From NCBI GenBank assembly GCA_023245695.1, contig JAHFJT010000007.1, forward strand, positions 1 through 17,359: a stretch of DNA of 17,359 nucleotides. The letters are read 5' to 3'. The position numbers were made by a program, and so were the translations under genes. This DNA comes from Candidatus Peregrinibacteria bacterium. Lineage in GTDB: Bacteria; Patescibacteriota; Gracilibacteria; UBA1369; UBA12463. Of this stretch, positions 1 through 8,015 are shown one piece after another. Under the pieces are notes generated by a model. The model made no database searches. It was not told the DNA's origin and was given only the letters and a program-made list of their open reading frames with translations. Numbering within the stretch: position 1 is the first letter of the stretch; each line of letters starts with the position of its first letter.

Positions 1-1241
1 CCAATCGCGTACGCCTTCTCCACGAGCGACTCTTTCATCGTCACCGCGTAGTGTCCGGTCTCGATCATTTTTGGCTGCTGGTGCTCCAGAACTTGCAATT
101 GCTGATCCGCAGGAAGCCGCAAGAATCCATCAAGATTCGTCTGTCGTCGCGTATCAGTTCCCATGAGTTCCAGTCGTTGCGTCATCGGTGAATAGAAGAA
201 ATTCAAGTTCACATGCGCGCCGAGAACATACTCTTCGATGGTCGCTTTTTCGAATGCCTCCATCGTAATTTTGCCTTCCTTGGCCATTTTCTGAGCCGTC
301 TCGAGACACTGCTCTGGCGTCGATGCCAAGAAAAATGCACGCTCGTATCCACGAGTCGCCTCGTTGACTTTCACGATCGCGAGTCGATCAATCTCTTTGT
401 ATGATGTGAAGATTTTTGGAGTTCGGATACCGGCCTGTGCGAGCAACCAGTACTGATTCTTCGGCTGATCACGCTCCTCGAGTTTGACCGCTTCCCGATT
501 ACCATAAATCGGCACGAGGAATTCACTCTCGATTTTCTCAAAGTCGCAGTAAACCCAGAAGTATCGGTTGTGAACAAAGATCACATTCATCTTTCGAAGT
601 CGTTCCTGAACGGCTGGTTTGGTGATGTCAGAAAATTTGTCGACGACGATCACGTCATCAACGCAGCCAATTTCGAATCCCTGTTTTTGGCTTGATGATG
701 AGCCTTCACTCCCGCATCCACCGCCACTACTTCCGCAACCTCCTCCACCGCAGCATCCACCGCCCTCTTCTTCGATCTCCTCGAACTCGTCCATCATCTC
801 TTCAACGCTCTCGTCTTTGCAGCACTTCTCTTTGCTACCGTCGCATCCACATGCGCCTTCGCCGCAATTATCTTTTCCTGTTCCGCACGCTTTTGCTGAA
901 GCTTCATTCTTGTCTGCGCCCTCCGAACTGCACGCGCACGCGCTTGTTCCAGCCATTTTTCCACCACAGCAGCCTTCCTCACTTTCTTTTCTTAACTCGC
1001 TCGCTGACTTTTCTTTCGTCGTCGCATCCCAAAAACTTCGCACGCGATAGTAATCCGTATACGTTTTTTCACGACCCTTTTGCGCGACCACAAGTGTCTT
1101 AAATCCAAACTTCTTCACGCCCTGGCACACGTCCAACGCGCTGTGCCCACCGAGCACACCAATCGTAATCTTCCGTGGGTCGTACTTTGCCACGATCTCC
1201 TGAATCTGTTTCTGCGTAATCTTCGTAAGCTTTGAAGCCAT
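1..1241 (-). CDS. PurP-family ATP-grasp ligase paralogue with Cys-rich insertion (3'-truncated by window edge)
   Basis: I read an uninterrupted frame from ATG at 1241 to the window edge (413 codons), so the C-terminus is missing. Residues 24-68 match the PurP N-terminal domain (DUF1246), including GGHSALD at 31-37 and YYRV at 64-67. Homology resumes at about residue 194 (DDVIVVDKF) and runs through GNREA, AGIRTPKIF, the EEYVLGA strand and NLDGFLRLPA, as in archaeal 5-formaminoimidazole-4-carboxamide ribotide synthetase (ATP- and formate-dependent AICAR to FAICAR). Between them lies a foreign segment of about 115 residues, with 14 Cys between residues 91 and 176 (CC, CAC, CGC, CC, CCGGGGC) and an acidic stretch at 143-159. 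The glycine loop of PurP (GAKGGMGYF in the neighbour at 8776) is NEATRGYERAFF here, so this is a different subgroup and activity on AICAR is not assured. Family assignment is strong; the insertion's role is unknown. Confidence 0.88.
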   Translation of the reverse strand, partial: MASKLTKITQKQIQEIVAKYDPRKITIGVLGGHSALDVCQGVKKFGFKTLVVAQKGREKTYTDYYRVRSFWDATTKEKSASELRKESEEGCCGGKMAGTSACACSSEGADKNEASAKACGTGKDNCGEGACGCDGSKEKCCKDESVEEMMDEFEEIEEEGGGCCGGGGCGSSGGGCGSEGSSSSQKQGFEIGCVDDVIVVDKFSDITKPAVQERLRKMNVIFVHNRYFWVYCDFEKIESEFLVPIYGNREAVKLEERDQPKNQYWLLAQAGIRTPKIFTSYKEIDRLAIVKVNEATRGYERAFFLASTPEQCLETAQKMAKEGKITMEAFEKATIEEYVLGAHVNLNFFYSPMTQRLELMGTDTRRQTNLDGFLRLPADQQLQVLEHQQPKMIETGHYAVTMKESLVEKAYAI

Positions 1242-1275
1242 AAAAAGGGGTTTAGGGTTTTCTATTCGTGCGCGC

Positions 1276-1284
1276 AGTATAGCA
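1276..1284 (-). promoter_or_regulatory. Extended -10 promoter of the Cys-rich purP paralogue
   Basis: On the minus strand this reads TGC followed by TATACT, a TGn-extended -10 element. The predicted start near 1269 would give a leader of about 28 bases to the ATG at 1241. No good -35 hexamer is seen. Confidence 0.45.
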
Positions 1285-1307
1285 GTGAATAAGCCATTAC
1301 TCTAGGG

Positions 1308-1320
1308 TATTGACTCAATA
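1308..1320. promoter_or_regulatory. Palindrome TATTGA-C-TCAATA, candidate operator
   Basis: A perfect 13-base dyad lies in the divergent intergenic region, upstream of the minus-strand extended -10 element. The position fits an operator, but no protein can be named. Confidence 0.25.
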
Positions 1321-1340
1321 AAATAAAGCACCTTAATGCC

Positions 1341-1376
1341 GATCTATCCCCGGGGATGGATTCAGCTTCAAATTTG
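1341..1376 (+). repeat. Copy A of a dispersed CCCGGG-palindrome element
   Basis: An imperfect 22-base palindrome centred on CCCGGG (1341-1362) runs into GATTCAGCTTCAAA (1359-1372). The same arrangement occurs on the opposite strand at 15911-15946, with the 14-base tail identical and most palindrome positions conserved. Both copies are intergenic. Confidence 0.55.
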
Positions 1377-1419
1377 ACACGGTTTGCTCTCGTATTCTAT
1401 CTCACCCAGCTTTGAAAGA

Positions 1420-1448
1420 TTGACAAAAGTTAAGAAATAGTTTAAAAT
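1420..1448 (+). promoter_or_regulatory. Sigma-70-type promoter of the exported-protein operon
   Basis: TTGACA (1420-1425), a 17-base spacer and TAAAAT (1443-1448). Transcription would start near 1455, giving a leader of about 30 bases to the ATG at 1485. The same two hexamers and spacing recur at 6750-6778. Confidence 0.75.
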
Positions 1449-1484
1449 ACAAAAGTAAATCTAAGATATTAACAAGCCCAATAT

Positions 1485-2963
1485 ATGACCCATCGGCAAG
1501 ATAAAAACCCTGAGTTCAGAGGAGAGCAGCCAGAAGTCGATCAGCACAACATAACACATAACGGCTCAGCAAGTACGGCTCATTCATCAGAGTCGCCTTC
1601 ATCCAACTCGAAACCTCGCAGTACTATGAAAAATATTGCGCGAGCGATTGCGATGACGCTTGGATTCGGAGCCGCAGGTACAGGTGGATACTTGGCAGCG
1701 ACGGAAATTCCACGCGCAAGCGGATTTGAACACCATGGATACTACGACAATGGAGAGCAATGGCATGACTGGTATCAGGAATTCGGAAAACGAACGCTCT
1801 CTGGAGAGCTGAGAGAAGGAACGATTCGTAACTCAGTAGGATATGATGTAGAAGGTGCCTTTACGAGAGGCGAGGGTGAATATGCGCCATTACAACTTCA
1901 GGGTCATGGAAAGAGAATTGACCCACAACTAGAAAGTAGTGTGAATAAAAATCTTCTATTCAACTCTGAAAAGGCAATTCGAGAAGAGGGAGAGTTTAAG
2001 GACGATAAGCTCCACGGACATGGTGTTTCACAAAAAGCCAACGGAACGATTATTGAAGGTGAATTTGCCTACGGAAAGCCAAATGGTCAATGTACAATCA
2101 CGTATAGTGACGGCTGGAAATTGGTGGGTACATTTCAAAATGCAAAGCCTGTAACAGAGAGAAATCCACTTCTCGATGGCATACAAATTCCAGTAAGACC
2201 GAACGAGTCGGTTTCCCTAAGTTTTGAAACTGACTTCGGGCGACGACTCTACGGTGTCGTACACGGGAAATTAACAGACGATAAAGGTAAAGTAATGCTT
2301 GAAGGTGAATTTGAAAATCGAGAACTCAAAAATGGATATGGTGTATATGGCGTGGAACGTATCGGAGCAAAATATCAGGGTGAAATAAAGGATTTTAAGC
2401 CCCACGGCAAAGGCTCCGTAGAACTTGATGATGGAAGAACCTTGACGGGTATATTTGATCAAGGTGTACTTCCCGAGAAAAATATCGTCCTAGATCTAGA
2501 GGGGAGTTTCTACGAAGGCGGCTTGAAAGATGGAAAGGCCAACGGAGAAGGTGTGCAAAAATTATCTAACGGAACGATTAAAAGTGGTACATTTGCGGAT
2601 GGAGTGTTACGCCACGGAAAAATCACAGGAAAGGAAAATTTTCATAGAGAATCAACAGTAATAGAGGGTGATTTTAATGAAGAAGAAAAAATAGTAACAG
2701 GCCATATATCATTTGCAAGAGAGCAAGAGCAAATAGCAGAGGTGGCCCCGGAATTTATAAAAGAATTTATGGCTCAGAACGAGTTGTTAAAGGACTACTA
2801 CAAAGAATACCCGCCAGAATTCTTAATTCGCGAAACCGATATTCGAGATAGTATGCCGAATGGAAAAGGCATCATCGAGAAAAAAGAAACCGATCGCTAT
2901 GGACGAACGTATGAAGGTCAATTCATGGGCGGAATTTTTCAACGAAAGCAGATAGAAGATTAA
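1485..2963 (+). CDS. Exported MORN-repeat protein
   Basis: 492 residues. A hydrophilic Ser/Asn-rich N-terminus (1-47) precedes a single hydrophobic segment (about 49-73), so the bulk is predicted outside the membrane. The rest contains degenerate MORN-like units of the form G-x-F-x-x-G/D-x-x-x-G-x-G, clearest around 169-217, 298-322, 339-380 and 455-485 (for example HGHG, HGKG, ANGEG, PNGKG). MORN repeats form beta-hairpin arrays that bind lipid or protein; no enzymatic residues are evident. First gene of a tight unit: the next ATG is 6 bases after the stop. The start at 1485 is favoured because it lies just downstream of a strong promoter; Met48, immediately before the hydrophobic stretch, is the alternative. 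There is no Shine-Dalgarno. Likely role is a scaffold for the wall enzymes downstream, which is inference. Confidence 0.8.
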   Translation: MTHRQDKNPEFRGEQPEVDQHNITHNGSASTAHSSESPSSNSKPRSTMKNIARAIAMTLGFGAAGTGGYLAATEIPRASGFEHHGYYDNGEQWHDWYQEFGKRTLSGELREGTIRNSVGYDVEGAFTRGEGEYAPLQLQGHGKRIDPQLESSVNKNLLFNSEKAIREEGEFKDDKLHGHGVSQKANGTIIEGEFAYGKPNGQCTITYSDGWKLVGTFQNAKPVTERNPLLDGIQIPVRPNESVSLSFETDFGRRLYGVVHGKLTDDKGKVMLEGEFENRELKNGYGVYGVERIGAKYQGEIKDFKPHGKGSVELDDGRTLTGIFDQGVLPEKNIVLDLEGSFYEGGLKDGKANGEGVQKLSNGTIKSGTFADGVLRHGKITGKENFHRESTVIEGDFNEEEKIVTGHISFAREQEQIAEVAPEFIKEFMAQNELLKDYYKEYPPEFLIRETDIRDSMPNGKGIIEKKETDRYGRTYEGQFMGGIFQRKQIED

Positions 2964-2968
2964 AAATA

Positions 2969-3970
2969 ATGTTTATGGATGCGAATCCAGACTCCCACCA
3001 TCCCGAGATATTTGAGTCGGCTCAAGCCTCGCAGCGACGAGAATCACCAGGCATCCTAAATAGGATGTCGCAGTTCGCAAGCTCAAAAGTTGCCGCAACC
3101 ACTCTCGCCGTATCCGCCGCGGTCGCAGGAGTTTTTGCACACGAACCTGCCGCCGACGCTGCACCGCACGCACAGCATCAGCACGAAAAAGCCTCGCATG
3201 CGCCCCACAAATTCCACTACCAGAAATTTCCTGGTGGCGCGAAACTGGAAATGATTGAAGGGAAAGAGCTCCGAAAACTTCAGGGCGCACCTGGTATCGG
3301 CGAAAAGCTCAACCCGTTAAGCGCGCAAGATATTCCAAGAATCCAGCAGCTCTGCGAGTTTTACGATGCATGGCACACGGGAATTCCACTGGTAAAAATT
3401 GCACCAAAAGATCTTGAAAAACACGTCTCCGCTCACTTCAAAGTGAAGGACTTTGTGCGCATCGACCCAAAAGATCTTTATCTTGCGAAGCCAGGTTTTT
3501 ATCAGAAGGAAGCTGAAGAGTACTATCGAACCGTGGCAAGAATCGATCCCGAACTCATCAAAATCCTCGAACAGATTCAAGATCAAGTACAGAAGGATGA
3601 AAATGCACACCACAAAAAAGGAACCCCAAAGGTACACGTAAAAATTCATACGAACGAAGGATTCCGTCCATACGGCGAAAACGCGCGTACCTACTGGCGC
3701 GACTGTCATGGAAACGCAAAATGCACGCACGAAAAAAGTCAGCACATCTCAGGAATGGCGCTCGATATTGATCGAACCTACAACTCTCTTCAAGATGCCG
3801 CCTACAAAGTTCTCGAAAAACGCGGCGTCGGTGGCATAGGAATGCACGGCGCAAATATTGTGCACGTCGACAGCCGTAGAGACAAATTTGCAGTCTGGGG
3901 CTACTCAGGCGGTGGAAAAATTGAAGGTAAAAAGCATGGACATAAGCCAAATCAAACCGCTAAAAAATAA
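2969..3970 (+). CDS. Exported M15-family (DUF882/M15A-like) zinc peptidase
   Basis: 333 residues. A hydrophobic signal (about 35-58, ending near ADA) follows a 33-residue hydrophilic extension; the segment after it is His-rich (HAQHQHEKASHAPHKFH). The C-terminal domain has the M15 zinc signature: SQHISGMALDID with H259 and D266 spaced H-x6-D, then H299 in VHVD, followed by the late aromatic WGY. This family hydrolyses peptide bonds in peptidoglycan stem peptides (D,D- or L,D-carboxypeptidase or endopeptidase); specificity cannot be told. The adjacent Cys pair at DCHGNAKC may form a disulfide. The gene sits 6 bases after the MORN gene and 1 base before the next start, so co-transcription is likely. 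An internal Met34 (MSQFASSK) directly before the signal is an alternative start. Confidence 0.82.
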   Translation: MFMDANPDSHHPEIFESAQASQRRESPGILNRMSQFASSKVAATTLAVSAAVAGVFAHEPAADAAPHAQHQHEKASHAPHKFHYQKFPGGAKLEMIEGKELRKLQGAPGIGEKLNPLSAQDIPRIQQLCEFYDAWHTGIPLVKIAPKDLEKHVSAHFKVKDFVRIDPKDLYLAKPGFYQKEAEEYYRTVARIDPELIKILEQIQDQVQKDENAHHKKGTPKVHVKIHTNEGFRPYGENARTYWRDCHGNAKCTHEKSQHISGMALDIDRTYNSLQDAAYKVLEKRGVGGIGMHGANIVHVDSRRDKFAVWGYSGGGKIEGKKHGHKPNQTAKK

Positions 3971-3971
3971 T

Positions 3972-5285
3972 ATGCATCACGCCCCTGACCATAACGAGCA
4001 GCAAAACATCGTGCAAAACACGGTGCCATCCAGTGCACCATCACCATCAAAACTCTCGCCGATCATCGGCGGTCTTCGCCGTACATTTGGAAAAATCGCC
4101 ATGCTCACTGCCCTCGGAACGAGTGCGCTTGCCGTACATCCAGCTGACGCAGAAGCCAAAAAATCACATCATCATACGCATAAAGTGCATCATACCCACC
4201 ATGCACATCACGAAAAACACCACACATCACACGCACCAAAACATGCAACCCCAAAACTTCCGCCACCTGCGCCACACGCAGCCCCTTCAAAAGTAACTCC
4301 AAAACCTCAAGCTCCATCTCACCCAGAAGCCGCACCCGCACACCCTCACGGCCTCTCGACATTCCTTCCGATTCCAAAAGAAAAAATCACCGCTCTCGTT
4401 GAGAAATATAGTGCAGAATCGGTCACATACGCCCTTCGCATCATCGAAAATGGTCAGCGAATTCGTACCAGTCCCACCAAAGAACAAGGCCTCGCCGCCG
4501 CCAAAAAAGAGGTCGAAAAAAAATTCTCTACCCGTATTAAAATTCCCAAGTGGTTTGGCTATATCGACGACCCACGCGAACTTCAGCAAGTTGCAGCAAT
4601 GCACTACAGTCTCATGAATATGATGAAGCGCGGAAAAAAGATCGGCCTCGATCTTGATATGGAGTTCTTGATCGGCGTGATGAGTAACGAAGGTCGAGTA
4701 CTCGATGTATTTGGCCAAGACGACGCCTGGGAGACGCCCGTAGATGGCTTCGGTGGCCTCGGTCTCGACTGGTTCGCAAAGGACTTCGAGAGTATCGCAG
4801 AGATGGGGCTCATCGATACAAACTTCAAGCAATTTTTCAAAGAAAAAATCTGTACCAATGAAAAATGTAAGCCGGTCTCATCTGCTGACTTCAAAAATAA
4901 AGGCGCAGCACTTCAGGCAGCAATTGCCGAATTAGCGTACCGTCAAAAACTTGCACTCATCCGCCTCGAAAAAATGGGCATCAAGCTTGACACCCTCACC
5001 ACCGAAAAGCGAAAAGACGTAACGCGATTTTTGACCTATCTGTTTTACAACGCCGGTCCAGGGAGTGCGTCACAAATCATCGCACCCTACAAGACAGCCG
5101 ACGAACTCTACGATTACTTCAATCGACCGCAGACCAATCCAGGAGCCATTAATCTCACAGGTTCGCCTGCCAACTGTTACGTTGTTATGGCCGGAGCCGA
5201 GTGGCTCTCACGTGCTGGCGCTACGGATCCAAACGCCTCCAAAAAAGGTCTTTGGTGGGCACAAAACACCAGTCCAAAAAAATAA
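3972..5285 (+). CDS. Exported lytic-transglycosylase-like protein with His-rich linker and Tat-like signal
   Basis: 437 residues from ATG 3972. An in-frame ATG at 3858 exists, but starting there would overlap the peptidase gene by over 100 bases, so 3972 is chosen. The signal region carries RRTFGK (36-41), a twin-arginine-like motif, then a hydrophobic core ending at HPADAEA. Next is a linker with 14 His between residues 66 and 91, followed by a Pro/Ala-rich stretch to about 126, as in wall-spanning linkers. The catalytic-like part has MSNEG (Glu240) and YNAGPG (359-364), the second matching the AYNAG motif of SLT-type lytic transglycosylases, which cleave the MurNAc-GlcNAc bond. The fold assignment rests on these motifs and spacing only. 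Third gene of the cassette, 1 base after the peptidase stop. Confidence 0.72.
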   Translation: MHHAPDHNEQQNIVQNTVPSSAPSPSKLSPIIGGLRRTFGKIAMLTALGTSALAVHPADAEAKKSHHHTHKVHHTHHAHHEKHHTSHAPKHATPKLPPPAPHAAPSKVTPKPQAPSHPEAAPAHPHGLSTFLPIPKEKITALVEKYSAESVTYALRIIENGQRIRTSPTKEQGLAAAKKEVEKKFSTRIKIPKWFGYIDDPRELQQVAAMHYSLMNMMKRGKKIGLDLDMEFLIGVMSNEGRVLDVFGQDDAWETPVDGFGGLGLDWFAKDFESIAEMGLIDTNFKQFFKEKICTNEKCKPVSSADFKNKGAALQAAIAELAYRQKLALIRLEKMGIKLDTLTTEKRKDVTRFLTYLFYNAGPGSASQIIAPYKTADELYDYFNRPQTNPGAINLTGSPANCYVVMAGAEWLSRAGATDPNASKKGLWWAQNTSPKK

Positions 5286-5305
5286 TATTCTGAACACCAT
5301 CTCTC

Positions 5306-6721
5306 ATGATGCACCACTCAAACGAATCACCTAAAAAAGCAGACAAGCCTCAGACGCAGGTACCAGAAAATGGTGAGAAAAGTCATGCCGGAAAAGACAC
5401 GGTCTCGATGGAGCGCCGAAAATTCATGGCACTGATCGCCGGGGCGCTTGTCGGAGGAATGGGTATTGGTGGAGCTATTGCAAAGTGGCCTAAGGATAAA
5501 AAAGTGACTGAGTATGCGGATGAAACTCCACCAGAGGAACCCGCTATTCAAGTCATGCAAAAGCCATCAAGCACAGCCAGCACTGCAGGTACACGTAGCC
5601 CTCAAGAGCTCGCCGAAAAACGCGAAAAAGAGTTGAGCGAGGTATCCGAAAGTATCGAAGAGTTCATGAGAGCTTTTGAAAAAGGACTGAGGCTCAAAGA
5701 CCACGAACTGTATAGTCTCTATGAAAAAGAGTTGAAAAAGCTCAAAAGAGAAGACGGAAAAGAGCTTCAGGTAGACGCATTTCGAGAAGCCGTAGTGAAA
5801 TATATTGTCGAAAAAGTAACCACATTATCAGAAGAAGAGAAATCAATGCTGACCCAGAATAAATACTTTGTGGGACGCACGCTTCATCTTGCGCACATGA
5901 CATGCAGTAGCGGCGAAAATATTGCAGGGGGCAAGCGACAGATCGATTCCAAGGCGAGCATTGCGAAGAACTTCAATAAGTTCAAGGAAGATCATGAGTA
6001 TGGAAAGGCGATCGCGAGTTCAAAAAAACTCGCAGAACTGATCGATCCAAATGTGCTTTTTGCACTCATTCGAAATGAAACAGACTTCGTAAATTTCTAC
6101 AATAGTGCCGAAGGTGTCAGCGGCCCATTTCAGTTTACGACCGCGATGCCACCAAAAAACAAAGACAAGTTTGACCTCCCAAAAGACCTGGATGCAACGC
6201 TTGAAGAGCTTAGGGTGCATATCTCTGAGGATCTGGTAAAGTATGTCCTCCTTCTTCGCAAGAAGCTCTACAATGATTTTTACGACAAGCTCGATGATAT
6301 TGAAGACAACACTATCCGCAAAGAAGTTGCTCTCGGAGTCGCATGGCTTCATGCAAATATGAAAGCGATCGAGGAGTATTACAAAGACAACAGCATGGTA
6401 AAGGATAAATTTGCATGGCTCATGGCGATTGCATTTTATAACGCCAATATTGCAAGAATAAGCGAAGATGCAAAGGAAGGTACAAAATTGCCAGATCGGA
6501 TTGGGAATGATTCAGTGTCAGCATTTATCGAGACACTTCCATTTTACAAAGGATCAGGTGCCGGAAAGCTCTATACTCCGCGTGCCCTCGTAGGATATGA
6601 ACTTTTTAATGCCCTAGATGGATGCGAAGGTAATGCTGACGAGGTCGATGAAAAAGCGCTCTATACAGCCCTCATCCAGGATAGTATGCGCTCAAATTGT
6701 GGGCTTCCGGTGAGGCAATAG
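5306..6721 (+). CDS. Tat-signal SLT-type lytic transglycosylase-like protein
   Basis: 471 residues. A 34-residue hydrophilic leader precedes ERRKFMALIAGALVGG, a good twin-arginine motif (R37 R38) plus hydrophobic core, with possible cleavage after AIA (57-59). Residues 80-200 are charged and helical, probably coiled coil. The SLT-like domain shows LIRNETDF with Glu258 as presumed catalytic acid, GVSGPFQFT (270-278) equivalent to the family's GAxGLMQ/F, and FYNAN (377-381) equivalent to AYNAG. Expected activity is non-hydrolytic cleavage of glycan strands outside the membrane. The gene begins 20 bases after the previous stop and ends the first unit; a new promoter follows. Met35, directly before the RR motif, could be an alternative start. 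Confidence 0.8.
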   Translation: MMHHSNESPKKADKPQTQVPENGEKSHAGKDTVSMERRKFMALIAGALVGGMGIGGAIAKWPKDKKVTEYADETPPEEPAIQVMQKPSSTASTAGTRSPQELAEKREKELSEVSESIEEFMRAFEKGLRLKDHELYSLYEKELKKLKREDGKELQVDAFREAVVKYIVEKVTTLSEEEKSMLTQNKYFVGRTLHLAHMTCSSGENIAGGKRQIDSKASIAKNFNKFKEDHEYGKAIASSKKLAELIDPNVLFALIRNETDFVNFYNSAEGVSGPFQFTTAMPPKNKDKFDLPKDLDATLEELRVHISEDLVKYVLLLRKKLYNDFYDKLDDIEDNTIRKEVALGVAWLHANMKAIEEYYKDNSMVKDKFAWLMAIAFYNANIARISEDAKEGTKLPDRIGNDSVSAFIETLPFYKGSGAGKLYTPRALVGYELFNALDGCEGNADEVDEKALYTALIQDSMRSNCGLPVRQ

Positions 6722-6749
6722 AGTCAAAGCTAATTCAGCCTCAGAGTAC

Positions 6750-6778
6750 TTGACAGTACATATGAAATAAGGTAAAAT
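6750..6778 (+). promoter_or_regulatory. Sigma-70-type promoter of the lipoprotein/peptidase unit
   Basis: TTGACA (6750-6755), a 17-base spacer and TAAAAT (6773-6778). Predicted start near 6785, about 17 bases before the ATG at 6802. Hexamers and spacing are identical to the promoter at 1420-1448. Confidence 0.78.
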
Positions 6779-6801
6779 ATATCTTATATTACCATATTTG
6801 T

Positions 6802-8004
6802 ATGAACAAGCCTGACGCTTCTTCTTGGAAACAGTATGTAGCCGCAGCAGCAAGCGCCCTTGCGCTCAATGGTTGCGCCGAAGATAAGCCAAAGGATTTC
6901 CCTTGGCCAAATGATAAGCCACACGCGGTGGACAATTTCGAAAAGCAGCAACCTGCGCCAAAAGTCGAACACGTTCAGCCAAAAGAAGATCCAAAAATCA
7001 CAGCGATTTCTGAAGACACCAAAGAGCGAAAACGCGGCATGGATATGGCTCAAAGAATCATCGATCGACGACCAAAAAGTCCGGCCGATTTTTCAGCAGA
7101 TGCCACGGCAGAAAATCCTTTTGCCAATATGGAGATTGTGGATTTGTCAGGAGATATAGGGAATGAAGATGGGGACTACAAACGTACCTCTGAAAATGAG
7201 AAAGCAAATAGACTCTTTAAGGAAGTTCAGAAATTGATTAAAGAAAGTAAAGATGGTCTCACGCTGAGTGGTGTTGCAGCTCAAAAGGGGCAAAAAAAGT
7301 TCTTTATGAGAACAGATGCGGGCGGAGAGGGTTCAGATGGATTGGCGATATGTTATGGGGGTTTGTGTCTAACCGGCAGCAGTTTTAGTGATGGTCCGAA
7401 TAGTAATGAGGTAGATTTTACTGAAGAAAAAAATCCAGAAAAGAAAAAGCAGTTGTACGCAAAGATGACAGCCATGCTCACCGAAGTGAAGTGGCTCCTC
7501 CAGCATCCAATCAAGGACACGCCAAAATTCATGGTGGTGAAAACAGTGCCGGATACGATCAAGAACCTGGGTGCAAATCTGAAAGGAAGTGAAGGTAGCG
7601 GCCGAGTTGGCATCTTGCCGCCAAATACTCTCGTAAAGGTTATCCGTACGGATGCAAATACGGGATACAGCTATATCGCTGGTGGCAGAGCGGTGCATAG
7701 CAAATTTCTCGAGCCATATGATGCAGGCACACTCCATACAGAAAGCTTTGGTGCGAAAAAAGTTCGAGTACGAAAGAATGAAGAAACAGAAGTGGAAGGT
7801 TTGAATTTTAGAGACGCGAAAGGCCATGTTATAGGAAAAATTTCAGCCGGTACCGTGCTTGATCTCCTTGCGGTAGAAGATTCAGGTAATGAATGTAGAG
7901 CCCTCGTGCAGTATCGCGATCCTACAGATGGAAAATTAAAAACTGGCTTCCTCACGGCAACAGAATTTGCGAGAGGCAGAATCTATCTCGATGGATTGAA
8001 GTAA
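6802..8004 (+). CDS. Lipoprotein with C-terminal bacterial SH3-like domains
   Basis: 400 residues. The N-terminus is a lipoprotein signal with lipobox LNGC (Cys25), so the mature protein should be lipid-anchored on the outer face of the membrane. Residues 26-110 are charged, Pro- and Lys-rich, probably disordered. A middle part (about 125-240) is unrecognised. Two SH3-like segments follow: about 263-305 (RVGILPPNTLVKVI) and about 310-400 (LNFRDAKGHVIGKISAGTVLDLL), matching the SH3b pattern LNxRxxxxxxxxxxixxGtxl. SH3b domains commonly bind cell-wall peptides, which suits its position between the wall enzymes. First gene of its unit, driven by the promoter at 6750-6778. Confidence 0.75.
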   Translation: MNKPDASSWKQYVAAAASALALNGCAEDKPKDFPWPNDKPHAVDNFEKQQPAPKVEHVQPKEDPKITAISEDTKERKRGMDMAQRIIDRRPKSPADFSADATAENPFANMEIVDLSGDIGNEDGDYKRTSENEKANRLFKEVQKLIKESKDGLTLSGVAAQKGQKKFFMRTDAGGEGSDGLAICYGGLCLTGSSFSDGPNSNEVDFTEEKNPEKKKQLYAKMTAMLTEVKWLLQHPIKDTPKFMVVKTVPDTIKNLGANLKGSEGSGRVGILPPNTLVKVIRTDANTGYSYIAGGRAVHSKFLEPYDAGTLHTESFGAKKVRVRKNEETEVEGLNFRDAKGHVIGKISAGTVLDLLAVEDSGNECRALVQYRDPTDGKLKTGFLTATEFARGRIYLDGLK

Positions 8005-8015
8005 TACATATACAT

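Noticed and set aside
619..1102. Two plus-strand ORFs with Pro/Leu/His-rich and Arg/His-rich translations
   Set aside because: They are the antisense of the Cys/Gly-rich part of the PurP paralogue; the composition is that expected of reversed Gly/Cys/Glu codons, and homology on the minus strand is clear on both sides.
3858..3971. Upstream in-frame start for the His-rich transglycosylase-like protein
   Set aside because: It would overlap the M15 peptidase's zinc-site region by over 100 bases and bury the signal peptide; ATG 3972 follows the peptidase stop by one base.
4287..4832. 181-codon minus-strand ORF
   Set aside because: It lies wholly opposite the SLT-like gene with no recognisable motif, promoter or terminator.
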